Positions 34,705 to 42,590 of a stretch of 64,000 bases of DNA are shown here, in pieces. This DNA is from Palsa-504 sp050011155 (GTDB lineage Bacteria; Actinomycetota; Actinomycetes; Streptosporangiales; Streptosporangiaceae). The DNA lies in assembly GCA_050011155.1 (NCBI GenBank), contig JBEKJP010000004.1, positions 62,001-126,000 of the forward strand, written 5' to 3'. The first letter of the stretch is position 1. Every line of letters begins with the position of its first letter. A program made the translations under genes and the position numbers. The notes under the pieces are model-generated. The model was not told where the DNA came from, searched no databases, and saw nothing but the letters and a program-made list of their open reading frames with translations.

Positions 34705-36251
34705 CAGACGGAAAGCTCCCGCTCGATCGCGGCCAGTTCCTCGGCCGAGCCCTGCACCTTCGGGCCCTTGAACCAGTTCTTGGCCGAGACCAGCCAGTAG
34801 ATGCCGGCGTACCCGATCACCGCGGCGACCGCGATGCACGCGTAGTTGAACGTGGTCAAGTTGATCGGGCCGAACTGCGGCAGCATGAACAGGAAGAAGA
34901 TGATCACGACCCAGACCACGGCCGTCCAGCCGATCAGGTAGCTCCACCGGCCCAGGTGCCAGGGGCCGCGCTTGAAGTTCTCGCCCTGGCGCAGCCGCAG
35001 GAAGGTGGGCAGCACGTACGCGATGTACAGGCCGATGACCGCGATCGAGGTCACCGCGCCGTAGGCGGCGGCGTTCCACAGGTACGGCAGCCCGAGGATC
35101 AGCGCGCCGCCGGCCGCCAGCCAGATCGCGTTGGTCGGCGTCCTGGTCCGCTTGTTCACCATGCTCCACAGCGACGATCCCGGCAGCGCGCCGTCGCGGG
35201 AGAACGCGTAGATCATCCGGGAGTTCGCCGTGACCGAGGACATCCCGCAGAACAGCTGGGCGCCGATCACGATCAGCAGCAGCAGTTCGGCGCCGGTCCG
35301 GCCGATCGAGTCGATGAAGATCTGGCCCGGCGCCGCGGTGCCCGCCGCCGCCTCGGTCGCGTAGCTCCCCTTCTGGATCGCGAACGTGACGCCGATCAGC
35401 AGGATCCAGCCGGCGATCAGCGAGATCAGGATCGACATGACGATGCCGCGCGGGCCGCTGCGCGCCGCGTTGTGCGTCTCCTCGGTCATGTGGGCCGAGG
35501 CGTCGTACCCGGTGAAGGTGTACTGGGCCATCAGCAGCCCGACCGGCAGGATGTACCAGTAGCCGATGTGGAATCCGGACAGGTTCTCCAGGTGCCCGAA
35601 GACGAACCCGGCCGAGGCGTGGTGCGCGCCCGCCTTCAGGCCGAAGATCAGCGCGCCGACGATGATTAGCACGCCGGTGATGTGCCACCAGACGCTGACG
35701 TCGTTCAGCAGCGCCACCAGCCGGATGCCGAACTGGTTCAGCAGGCCGTGTATCAGCAGCACGGCGGCATAGATCACGATCGTGTGCCAGCGCGTCGTCG
35801 TGTCGAAGTTGAACCACAGGCTGAACAGGAAGTTGATGAACACCGCGGCGCCGAAGTCGATGCCCGCGGTGACCGCGACCTGGCCGAGGAAGTTGAACCA
35901 GCCGGTGAACCAGGACCAGGCCGGGCCGTTCCTGGGGGCCAGCTTGGCCGACCAGTAGTACAGGCCGCCCGCCGTCGGGAAGCTGGAGCAGACCTCGGCC
36001 ATGGACAGCCCCACGAGCAGGGTCATGATCCCGACGACCGGCCAGCCCCAGACGATGATGGCCGGGCCGCCCTCGTCCATGCCGAAGTAGTACAGGGTCA
36101 GGCAGCCGGACAGGATCGAGATGATCGTGAACGAGACGGCGAAGTTCGAGAACCCGGACATCCGCCGCATGAGTTCCTGTGCGTAGCCGAGTTCGTGCAG
36201 GCGGCGCTCGTCCTCGCTCGCCGTCGAGGCGGCGGCAATGTCGTCGGCCAT
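34704..36251 (-). CDS. APC-superfamily amino acid/polyamine permease
   Basis: The product is 515 aa with about 12 membrane segments. The first segment carries the APC signature (SGFSNFAVSFTIISILSG, followed by FPTAGGLYYWSAKLAP). TFTGYDASAHMTEET in the middle is the substrate/Na region of the amino acid permease family (ACT subfamily, as in GABA permeases). A basic cytoplasmic end follows the last helix. It overlaps the GlnA-like start, so import and gamma-glutamylation are co-expressed. The substrate is probably a polyamine, GABA or ethanolamine-like amine. Confidence 0.88.
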   Translation of the reverse strand: MADDIAAASTASEDERRLHELGYAQELMRRMSGFSNFAVSFTIISILSGCLTLYYFGMDEGGPAIIVWGWPVVGIMTLLVGLSMAEVCSSFPTAGGLYYWSAKLAPRNGPAWSWFTGWFNFLGQVAVTAGIDFGAAVFINFLFSLWFNFDTTTRWHTIVIYAAVLLIHGLLNQFGIRLVALLNDVSVWWHITGVLIIVGALIFGLKAGAHHASAGFVFGHLENLSGFHIGYWYILPVGLLMAQYTFTGYDASAHMTEETHNAARSGPRGIVMSILISLIAGWILLIGVTFAIQKGSYATEAAAGTAAPGQIFIDSIGRTGAELLLLIVIGAQLFCGMSSVTANSRMIYAFSRDGALPGSSLWSMVNKRTRTPTNAIWLAAGGALILGLPYLWNAAAYGAVTSIAVIGLYIAYVLPTFLRLRQGENFKRGPWHLGRWSYLIGWTAVVWVVIIFFLFMLPQFGPINLTTFNYACIAVAAVIGYAGIYWLVSAKNWFKGPKVQGSAEELAAIERELSV

Positions 36252-36283
36252 GCGATCTCCCTAGGGGGAACCAGCACATATGG

Positions 36284-36298
36284 ATGGATGCGATCCAT
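36284..36298. promoter_or_regulatory. Palindrome ATGGAT-GCG-ATCCAT upstream of the permease operon
   Basis: The 6-bp arms around GCG lie 33 bp upstream of the permease ATG, between it and the GntR gene. A FadR/GntR-type dimer would bind a short palindrome of this shape, so it is a candidate site for the neighbouring regulator. Confidence 0.4.
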
Positions 36299-36378
36299 TG
36301 AATGAAGGTATTCACGCACCGTGCTGGGGAGTGTGTCAAGAGCGGCGAGAGTGGCGTTACCTGCCCGCTACAGGCGCG

Positions 36379-37152
36379 TTACGCTGATTCACCCAGGAAG
36401 CCGCGGAGCAGCGCGGCGGTTCCGGCCACGTGCTCTTCCATCGCCCGGCGGGCGCGCTCGGGATCGCCGGCCAAGATGGCGCGCACGATGGCGGCGTGCT
36501 GGACGTTGGCGTGCTCCAGATTGCGCACGAGCATGGGGATGGCGTTGAGCAGGTCGACCAGCTGGACCCGGGCCTCGACCACGCTCGCGGTCAGCAGCGG
36601 CGAACCCGCCGCGTCGGCGATGGCCAGGTGCAGGCGGGTGTCGGCCGGACGGTAGCCGGCCGGCTCGCAGGCGTTCACGGCGACCAGGCACTCGGCCAGG
36701 TTCTCCCGCTGCTGCATGGTCAGGCTGGCCCGGGCGGCCATCTCGGCCGCGCCGGTCTCCACCACCCGGCGGAAGGTCAGCGCGTCGTCGAGCTGGGAAC
36801 CCATGTCCCGGGCGGTCCTGGTGAGCTCGTCGTGCACCATCGGCTCGGGCTGGCGCAAGATGAAGGTGCCGCCGAACCGGCCGCGCTTGGTCTCGACGTA
36901 CCCAGCGGCGGCCAGTTCGCGCAGCGCCTCCCGCAGGGTGATCCGGCTGATGCCCAGCCTGCGGGTGAGTTCCCGTTCCGGGGGCAGCCGGTCACCGGGC
37001 GCGTAGACGCCTAGCTTGACCCCTTCGAGCAGGCGCTCGACGGTCTCCTCGAAGGCGTTCCCCGTTCGTACCGCGCGGAAGACCGCCGCGGTGATGGCGG
37101 GGGACCCTCCCGGCACGTTCTTAGCTCCTGATACAAGAAATGACATTGCCAT
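36379..37152 (-). CDS. GntR/FadR-family transcriptional regulator (FCD domain)
   Basis: The product is 257 aa from ATG at 37150-37152 (TTG 37161 is possible). The N-terminal winged helix is clear (GDRLPPERELTRRLGISRITLREALRELAAAGYVETKRGRFGGTFI), with an FCD ligand domain (about 115-245) after it. It follows puuD by 24 bp on the same strand and precedes the permease, so it probably controls this operon in response to an amine or its gamma-glutamyl derivative. Confidence 0.88.
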   Translation of the reverse strand: MAMSFLVSGAKNVPGGSPAITAAVFRAVRTGNAFEETVERLLEGVKLGVYAPGDRLPPERELTRRLGISRITLREALRELAAAGYVETKRGRFGGTFILRQPEPMVHDELTRTARDMGSQLDDALTFRRVVETGAAEMAARASLTMQQRENLAECLVAVNACEPAGYRPADTRLHLAIADAAGSPLLTASVVEARVQLVDLLNAIPMLVRNLEHANVQHAAIVRAILAGDPERARRAMEEHVAGTAALLRGFLGESA

Positions 37153-37176
37153 CTGAGGCAACGTAACGAAGAAAGA

Positions 37177-37938
37177 TTAGATCATAGGCGCGAGTACCGT
37201 GGTCCGGGCGGCGGCCTTTTCGCTGGCCGCGCTCACGAGTGCGCTGAAGACACGCAGGTCGCTGCCCTGCTCAGGGTGCCACTGCACGCCCAGCACGAAA
37301 CCGGCGAAATCGTCGAGCTCGGAGGGACCCGGCTCGACCGCCTCGATCGTGCCGTCTCGCTCCCAGGCCACCGCCTTGAGGCCGTCGCCGAGCAGGTCGA
37401 CCGACTGGTGGTGCTTGGTCGGCACCTCGTAGGTGTCGTCCCCGGGCAAGATCGTGGCCAGCGCGCTGTCCGGGCTGATCCGCACCTGATGCAGGCCGAA
37501 CCCGTTCGGCGGTCCGTCGTGCCGCTCGTGCCCGTGCAGGTCCGGCACGTGCTGGTGCAGCGTGCCACCCCGGCAGACGTTCAGGACCTGCATGCCGCGG
37601 CAGATCGCGAGCAGTGGCACGCCTTGCCGCAGCGCGTGGCCGGTGACGGCGAGGTCCCAGGTGTCCCGCAGCGTCACCGGCGGCTGCGTGCGCGGGTGCC
37701 GCGCCGTGCCGTACCGGACCGGGTCGATGTCAGGGCCGCCCGTGACCACCAGGCCGTCCAGGCCCGCCACGGTGGCGCTGGCCTCGTCGCCGTCGTCGCC
37801 CGGCGGCAACAGGACGGTCCGCCCCCCGCTACGCCGCACCGCGTCGACGTACACGTAAGGAAGAATCGCAGCCCTGGCCGACCAGCCACGCCAGGACCCG
37901 TGATCCTCGTATGTGGTTATGCCAATAACCGGCGTCAT
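37177..37938 (-). CDS. puuD: Gamma-glutamyl-GABA hydrolase (PuuD-like class I GATase)
   Basis: The product is 253 aa. Class I amidotransferase-type catalytic triad: nucleophile in LLAICRGMQ (Cys113), and QWHPEQ (His221, Glu223). FGLHQVRI and the VPTKHHQSVDLLG segment are typical of the gamma-glutamyl-gamma-aminobutyrate hydrolase subgroup (peptidase C26). It removes the glutamyl group from gamma-Glu-GABA or similar. It is first in the minus-strand operon, with AAAGGGGAA as Shine-Dalgarno at about 37943-37951 (reverse strand). Confidence 0.88.
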   Translation of the reverse strand: MTPVIGITTYEDHGSWRGWSARAAILPYVYVDAVRRSGGRTVLLPPGDDGDEASATVAGLDGLVVTGGPDIDPVRYGTARHPRTQPPVTLRDTWDLAVTGHALRQGVPLLAICRGMQVLNVCRGGTLHQHVPDLHGHERHDGPPNGFGLHQVRISPDSALATILPGDDTYEVPTKHHQSVDLLGDGLKAVAWERDGTIEAVEPGPSELDDFAGFVLGVQWHPEQGSDLRVFSALVSAASEKAAARTTVLAPMI

Positions 37939-38269
37939 AGTTCCCCTTTGAACTGCTCCTCCGTAGCTCCGCTACCCCAGGAAAAACAGAAAAATCACAA
38001 CCGTTCATACCGAACGGGTGATGGTTCCCGATCACTATCCGTGCTCGCGGCCGCGGCGTTGACGGTGTGACGGGTGGCGGTGATGGGAGTCAGGTTAGCA
38101 ATGTCGTTTCCGGTGCTCCGGAACATAATGCAAGTAACAACCTGTGCTTACAGCGTAATCGATTGTATGGCCGCGACCCGTGGTTCGCGTACCGAACAGA
38201 GAAATCGGTAACTGAGAGTTAGTTTGGAGTAGCCTGAGTGCTTCTGAGGTGGATTAGCCTGGTTGGTTC
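37939..38269. other. 331-bp gap upstream of puuD
   Basis: It should contain the promoter of the amine operon. A 16-nt hairpin TTCCGG-TGCT-CCGGAA lies at 38108-38123. No gene or other structure is supported. Confidence 0.4.
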
Positions 38270-39205
38270 TCAGTTTGTAAGAAGTTCGCGGGCCCGCGCC
38301 TGGTGGGCCGGCCAGCACGGGAAGTGATGCTCGGCCGGGTTCGCCACCAGCCGTTCCATCGCCGCCCGGGTGGCCTCGTTGTCCGGGGTGTAGACGACCA
38401 TCCGGGTGCCGGGCGCGGTCTGTACCGCGAAGCTGGTCGAGGTCATCTCGAGCCGCGGGTAGAGCGGATGCCTGAACACCTTGCGGTGGTAGTGCGGATG
38501 GGCCACGTCCTGGGTGGCCCACATGGCCGCGAACTCGGGACTGGCCGCCTCGAGCCGCCGGATGAAGGCGGTCCAGGCCGGGTCCCCGACGTGATGCCCG
38601 TAGGCCGCGCGCAACTGGGCCACCAGCGCCGCCTTCTGGTCGTCCCGGTTCTCCAGCACGCTGCAGCAATCAGGCTTGCTGAAGCAGTAAAGCAGGGCGT
38701 TCCTGGCCGCGGGCGCGTCCCCGGCCGTACGCGGGATCAGGGTCGCGTAGGCGGCGTTCCAGGCCAGGATGTCGAACCGCTCGGTCATCACGCTGGCCGG
38801 CATCGGGTTCAGCCCGTCCAGCACGACCTGGATCTGCGGCCGCAGCGACGGGCTGGCGTGGTCCGGCGGCGCCGTGTCCGGCACCTCGGCCAGCCGGAAC
38901 AGGTGCTGGCGCTCGGTCGGGTCCAGCCGCAGCGTCCGGGCCACCGCCTCGAGCACGCTGACGCTGGCCCGGATCGGGCGTCCCTGCTCCAGCCAGGTGT
39001 ACCAGGTCACGCCGACCCCGGCCAGCTGCGCGACCTCCTCGCGGCGCAGCCCGGCCGTCCGCCGCCGCGACCCGCTCGGCAGCCCGACGTCCTCCGGCGT
39101 GACCCGCTCCCGCCGGCTCCGCAGAAATGCCGCCAGCTCGTTGCGGCGCAGCACGACGGCATTCCCGTTCCGCCTGGCGTCCATGGTGGTGCTCACCTTC
39201 CCCAT
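38270..39205 (-). CDS. XRE-family regulator with MmyB-like ligand domain
   Basis: The product is 311 aa. The HTH is at about residues 20-85 (LAAFLRSRRERVTPEDVGLP, GLRREEVAQLAGVGVTWYTWLEQG). The MmyB-like PAS-type domain follows (FRLAEVPDT, FDILAWNAAYATLIP, HPLYPRLEMTS). Actinomycete members of this family often flank and control a divergent oxidoreductase. Here the divergent neighbour is a 34-codon gene at 39436. The 230-bp interval contains GTTCAC-n14-GTGAAC at about 39390-39415, a possible site. Confidence 0.88.
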   Translation of the reverse strand: MGKVSTTMDARRNGNAVVLRRNELAAFLRSRRERVTPEDVGLPSGSRRRTAGLRREEVAQLAGVGVTWYTWLEQGRPIRASVSVLEAVARTLRLDPTERQHLFRLAEVPDTAPPDHASPSLRPQIQVVLDGLNPMPASVMTERFDILAWNAAYATLIPRTAGDAPAARNALLYCFSKPDCCSVLENRDDQKAALVAQLRAAYGHHVGDPAWTAFIRRLEAASPEFAAMWATQDVAHPHYHRKVFRHPLYPRLEMTSTSFAVQTAPGTRMVVYTPDNEATRAAMERLVANPAEHHFPCWPAHQARARELLTN

Positions 39206-39435
39206 CGTGACCCCGGGCCGGGCCGCCTGCCAGGTGCCACCGGTACCAGGATATCCCGGCTCTCGGTACCGGCATTGCCTAGTGACCGGAGCCGATTGGC
39301 CCGGGCGGAATGGCCCGGTGGGATGACGGGACCATACCCAGGGAATACGCCTCTGGCGCGCACCCCGGCCAACACGGATAGTGGTGATTAGTTCACGGAA
39401 CTCGTGAGAAGTGAACGCGAGAAGGAAAGGGGTTC

Positions 39436-39540
39436 ATGGCTTTCGATCATTACGGTCCTGACTTCTCCCAGGGCCGCCACATCCACCTCTGGGACGGAAC
39501 CATCCCCTTCGCCCGCTACGCCAGCGGCGTCGCCGGATAG
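39436..39540 (+). CDS. Small gene of 34 codons, unknown function
   Basis: ATG at 39436 is preceded by a strong purine-rich Shine-Dalgarno (GAAGGAAAGGGG, 39421-39432) at good spacing, and TAG at 39538 is followed by a 12-bp GC hairpin. The peptide begins MAFDHYGPDFSQG and ends FARYASGVAG. It is rich in aromatic and His residues (GRHIHLWDGTIPF) and has no signal peptide. It is divergent from the XRE/MmyB-like regulator. It may be a signalling or modified peptide, or a remnant. I recognise no family. Confidence 0.6.
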   Translation: MAFDHYGPDFSQGRHIHLWDGTIPFARYASGVAG

Positions 39541-39558
39541 CGTTCGCCCAGCCCAACG

Positions 39559-39586
39559 CCCTCCCCGGGCATCCGCCCGGGGAGGG
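39559..39586 (+). terminator. Hairpin terminator after the 34-codon gene
   Basis: The 12-bp perfect stem CCCTCCCCGGGC (39559-39570) with its complement at 39575-39586 has a 4-nt loop ATCC, 18 bp after the stop. It lacks a T tract, as is common in high-GC actinomycetes. Confidence 0.7.
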
Positions 39587-39649
39587 GCCAACTACTCAAC
39601 GTGTGATAATGTCACTCTTAGTAATGATTACAACTGAGGATGACTTCAC

Positions 39650-40450
39650 ATGGTCGATCCGGCCACCGGACGCCGCGAAGACCGGGAATCTCCCGAAGAC
39701 CGGCGGCAGGCGCGGTTGCGACAGGCTCAGCGCATCGAAGGCCTGGGCCAGCTCGCGGGCGGGATCGCGCGCGACTTCAACAACCTTCTCGCTGTGATCC
39801 TCAGCCACGCGTCCTTCGCCTCGGCCGAACTCGCCGTCCCATCCGGACCCGACTGGCCCGGGCGGCTGGAGTCGGCCCGCCGCGACCTCGGGCAGATCAC
39901 GCTGGCCGCCGAACGGGCGGCAAGCCTCACCCGCCAGTTGCTCGCCTGCGTCAACCAGGAGCTGGCCCACCCGCAGGTCCTCGACCCTGACGGCGGCGTC
40001 ACCAGCGTGCAGGAGATGCTGCGCCGGACCCTCGGCGAGCACGCCGAGCTGAGCACTACCCTCGCCGTTGACCTGTGGCCGGCCCTAGCCGACCCGGGTC
40101 AGCGAGCCCTGCTCGGTGCGATCACGTCAGGGGCCGGGGGCTTCGTCCCGCGGCAGGCCGGCCCCGGCCCCGCGGGCGCCGTCCGGACGGCCACGTCACG
40201 CCAGGTAGTGGCGCGGCTGTGGGATCGTATGGCCAGCGAGGATCCGGCGGCGGTGCTGACCGGGCAGGAGCGGCGGGTGCTCGAGCTGATCGGCGAAGGA
40301 CTGACCAACCGCCAGATCGCGGGGCGCATGTGCCTGGCGGAGAAGACCGCGAAGAACTACGTGTCCTCGGTGCTGGCCAAGCTGGGCATGCACCGCCGCA
40401 CCGAGGCCGCCGCCTTCGCCGTCCGGCACCCCGCCGACCACGACGGCTGA
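39650..40450 (+). CDS. LuxR/NarL-type regulator fused to a degenerate HisKA-like segment
   Basis: The product is 266 aa. Residues about 20-135 copy the start of a hybrid kinase (RQAQRIEGLGQLAGGIA then RDFNNLLAVILSHASFA, TLGEHAELSTTLAVDLWPALADPGQ), but the phospho-acceptor His of GGxAHDFNNLL is Arg41 (codon CGC, 39770-39772) and no ATPase domain follows. After a linker, the last 65 residues form a LuxR HTH (LTGQERRVLELIGEGLTNRQIAGRM, TAKNYVSSVLAKLGMHRRTEA) like DevR. GAGGA lies upstream of the ATG. It is probably a regulator made by fusion of a kinase remnant. Phosphorylation at the usual site is impossible. Confidence 0.78.
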   Translation: MVDPATGRREDRESPEDRRQARLRQAQRIEGLGQLAGGIARDFNNLLAVILSHASFASAELAVPSGPDWPGRLESARRDLGQITLAAERAASLTRQLLACVNQELAHPQVLDPDGGVTSVQEMLRRTLGEHAELSTTLAVDLWPALADPGQRALLGAITSGAGGFVPRQAGPGPAGAVRTATSRQVVARLWDRMASEDPAAVLTGQERRVLELIGEGLTNRQIAGRMCLAEKTAKNYVSSVLAKLGMHRRTEAAAFAVRHPADHDG

Positions 40451-40634
40451 CCGCCCGCGCCCGGGCCGCCCGGGTCAAAGGACCCGAGCCGGATGGCCGG
40501 GAAAATAGCCTTGTGCCAATTGCCGGTTTCGGCGGCTTTAGTTGCAATTTGCGAAGATTATTCGCTCATAACCTTGGATCGAGTCCGGATGCCGCAGCAG
40601 ATATGATGTAACCGTACGAAGTAGGTTCGACACG

Positions 40635-41621
40635 GTGCGTGCTGATTCGCGGCGGGAGATTCTGATGACGGTGCACGCGGGCGATTCGCCAGCCAGGCCC
40701 GTGGCCACGCGTCCACGGCGCCCGGGCCATCGTGCGGTCGAGCTGGAGTTCCTGGCCTCTATCGTCGACTCGTCGGACGACGCCATCCTCAGCAAGACGC
40801 TGGATGGCGTCATCACGACCTGGAACCGGGCGGCCGAGCGGATCTACGGCTACCAGGCCGAGGAGATAATCGGGCAGTCCATCTCGCTCCTGATACCGCC
40901 CGACCATCCCGACGAGATGGCCGAGATCCTTGACCGGATCCGCGGCGGTGAGCGGATCGGCCCCTACGAGACCACGCGGCGCCGGAAGGATGGCGTGACC
41001 ATCGCGATCTCGCTCACCGTTTCGCCCATTCATGATGCGGCCGGCGGAGTCGTCGGCGCGTCTACGATCGCCCGCGACATCACCGAGCGCGAGCGCGTCC
41101 GGGATCAGGCTAACGCCGCGTCGCAGTACGCCCGCAGCCTGATCGAGGCCAGCCGGGATCCGCTGGTGACGATCAGCGCGGCGGGCAAGATCACCGACGT
41201 GAACGAGGCGACGGTCCGGGTGACCGGGGTGGATCGGGAGCGTCTGGTCGGCACCGACTTCTCGGACTACTTCACCGAGCCGGACCGGGCCCGCGAGGGT
41301 TACCGCCGGGTCTTCGCGCGGGGCTTCGTCACCGATTACCCGCTGACCATCAGGCACGCCGGCGGTGACCTGACCGACGTGCTCTACAACGCCTCGGTGT
41401 ACAAGGACGCGGCCGGCACGGTGCTCGGCGTGTTCGCCGCCGCCCGCGACGTCACCGCCCAGAAGCGGGCCGAGAGTGAGGTAGCCCGACAGCGGGCACG
41501 GGAACTCGACCGGCTCGCCGAGCTGGAACGCTTCCAGAAGCTCACCGTCGGCCGGGAGCTGCGCATGATCGAGCTCAAGAAGGAGATCGAGGACCTGCGC
41601 GCCGCGGCCAGAGGTGAATGA
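40635..41621 (+). CDS. Tandem PAS-domain sensor protein
   Basis: The product is 328 aa. Two PAS domains occur at about 35-155 (LEFLASIVDSSDDAILSKTLDG, TTWNRAAERIYGYQAEEIIGQ, ASTIARDITERERV) and 165-285 (SLIEASRDPLVTISAAGKITDVNEATVRVTG, AARDVTAQKRAE). A C-terminal coil RELRMIELKKEIEDL, typical of the linker before an output domain, completes it. It ends in a TGA, and the next gene starts one codon later in the same frame and encodes a histidine kinase core, so the two chains act together or once were one protein. No haem or flavin site is obvious. Confidence 0.87.
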   Translation: MRADSRREILMTVHAGDSPARPVATRPRRPGHRAVELEFLASIVDSSDDAILSKTLDGVITTWNRAAERIYGYQAEEIIGQSISLLIPPDHPDEMAEILDRIRGGERIGPYETTRRRKDGVTIAISLTVSPIHDAAGGVVGASTIARDITERERVRDQANAASQYARSLIEASRDPLVTISAAGKITDVNEATVRVTGVDRERLVGTDFSDYFTEPDRAREGYRRVFARGFVTDYPLTIRHAGGDLTDVLYNASVYKDAAGTVLGVFAAARDVTAQKRAESEVARQRARELDRLAELERFQKLTVGRELRMIELKKEIEDLRAAARGE

Positions 41622-41624
41622 CGG

Positions 41625-42557
41625 ATGGGGGACTTCGTCGAGGGGGGTCAGCAGCTCAGGGACACGCAGCTCGCTCTCCTCAACATCCTCGAGGACGCGA
41701 CCGCCGACCGCCTCAGGGCCGAGGCGGCGGTCAAGGCGAGCCTCAACATCCTCGAGGACCTCAGCGACGCCCAGGCCCAGATCCGGACGCTCAACGTGGA
41801 GCTCGAGGCCCGCGTCGAGCTGCGTACGGCCGAGCTGATGGTGGCGAACAAGAACCTGGAGGCGTTCACCTATTCGGTCGCCCACGATCTGCGCTCCCCG
41901 CTGCGCGCGTTGAGCGGGTACGGCGAGGCGCTGACGGAGGACTACGGCGACCGTCTCGACGAGACCGGCCGCGGGTTCATCGAGAGGATCCAGGCGGCCA
42001 CCGAGCGGATGGGCGCGCTCATCGACGACCTGCTGCTGCTGGCCCAGGTATCGCGCGCGGAAATGAGCCTCGGACCGGTCGATCTCAGCCCGGAGGTCGC
42101 CGCCATCGCCGGTGACCTGCGGGCGGCCGAGCCCGGCCGCCGGGTCCGCTTCGCCATCCAGGACGGCGTCTGGGTGAGCGCGGATCGCACCCTCATCCAT
42201 ACCGTGGTGCAGAACCTGGTCGAAAACGCCTGGAAATACACCTCCAAGCGCGACGGTGCCGTCATCGAGTTCGGCACCGCCGACGCCGAGAACGGCAGAG
42301 TCTGCTGTTATGTGCGGGACAACGGGGCCGGCTTCGATCCCGCCTTCACGGGCAAGCTGTTCCAGCCGTTCCAGCGGCTCCATGCGGTCACCGAGTTCCC
42401 CGGCACCGGCATGGGCCTGGCCAGCGTCCGGCGGATAGTGGAACGTCACGGCGGGCGCGCCTGGGCCGAAGGCGCGGTGGGCCGCGGCGCCACCTTCTAC
42501 TTCACCCTGGACGCGAAGCAGGCATTATCGTGCCCGCTCACCCCGCTATTACCGTAA
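41625..42557 (+). CDS. Sensor histidine kinase core (HisKA-HATPase)
   Basis: The product is 310 aa. An N-terminal coil contains a repeated LNILED word (ALLNILEDATADRL, KASLNILEDL). HisKA H-box FTYSVAHDLRSPLRALSGYGE has His87. The HATPase has N-box NLVENAWKY, G1 DNGAGFDP and G2 GTGMGLASV. Phytochrome-type kinases share this bacteriophytochrome-like H-box. There is no sensor domain of its own. The frame is continuous with the preceding PAS gene apart from one TGA and one codon. It is about 75% similar in its C-terminal third to the kinases at 42579 and 47254. Confidence 0.88.
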   Translation: MGDFVEGGQQLRDTQLALLNILEDATADRLRAEAAVKASLNILEDLSDAQAQIRTLNVELEARVELRTAELMVANKNLEAFTYSVAHDLRSPLRALSGYGEALTEDYGDRLDETGRGFIERIQAATERMGALIDDLLLLAQVSRAEMSLGPVDLSPEVAAIAGDLRAAEPGRRVRFAIQDGVWVSADRTLIHTVVQNLVENAWKYTSKRDGAVIEFGTADAENGRVCCYVRDNGAGFDPAFTGKLFQPFQRLHAVTEFPGTGMGLASVRRIVERHGGRAWAEGAVGRGATFYFTLDAKQALSCPLTPLLP

Positions 42558-42575
42558 GTTACTGCTACAATACAA

Positions 42576-42590
42576 GTTGTGACACAACTG
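42576..42590. promoter_or_regulatory. 15-nt palindrome over the kinase start codon
   Basis: AGTTGTG-A-CACAACT spans GTG 42579. It may be an operator or a translational control structure. No binder is known. Confidence 0.3.

Noticed and set aside
40566..42449. 627-codon frame opposite the PAS/kinase genes
   Set aside because: Antisense shadow; the plus-strand frames have domain motifs.
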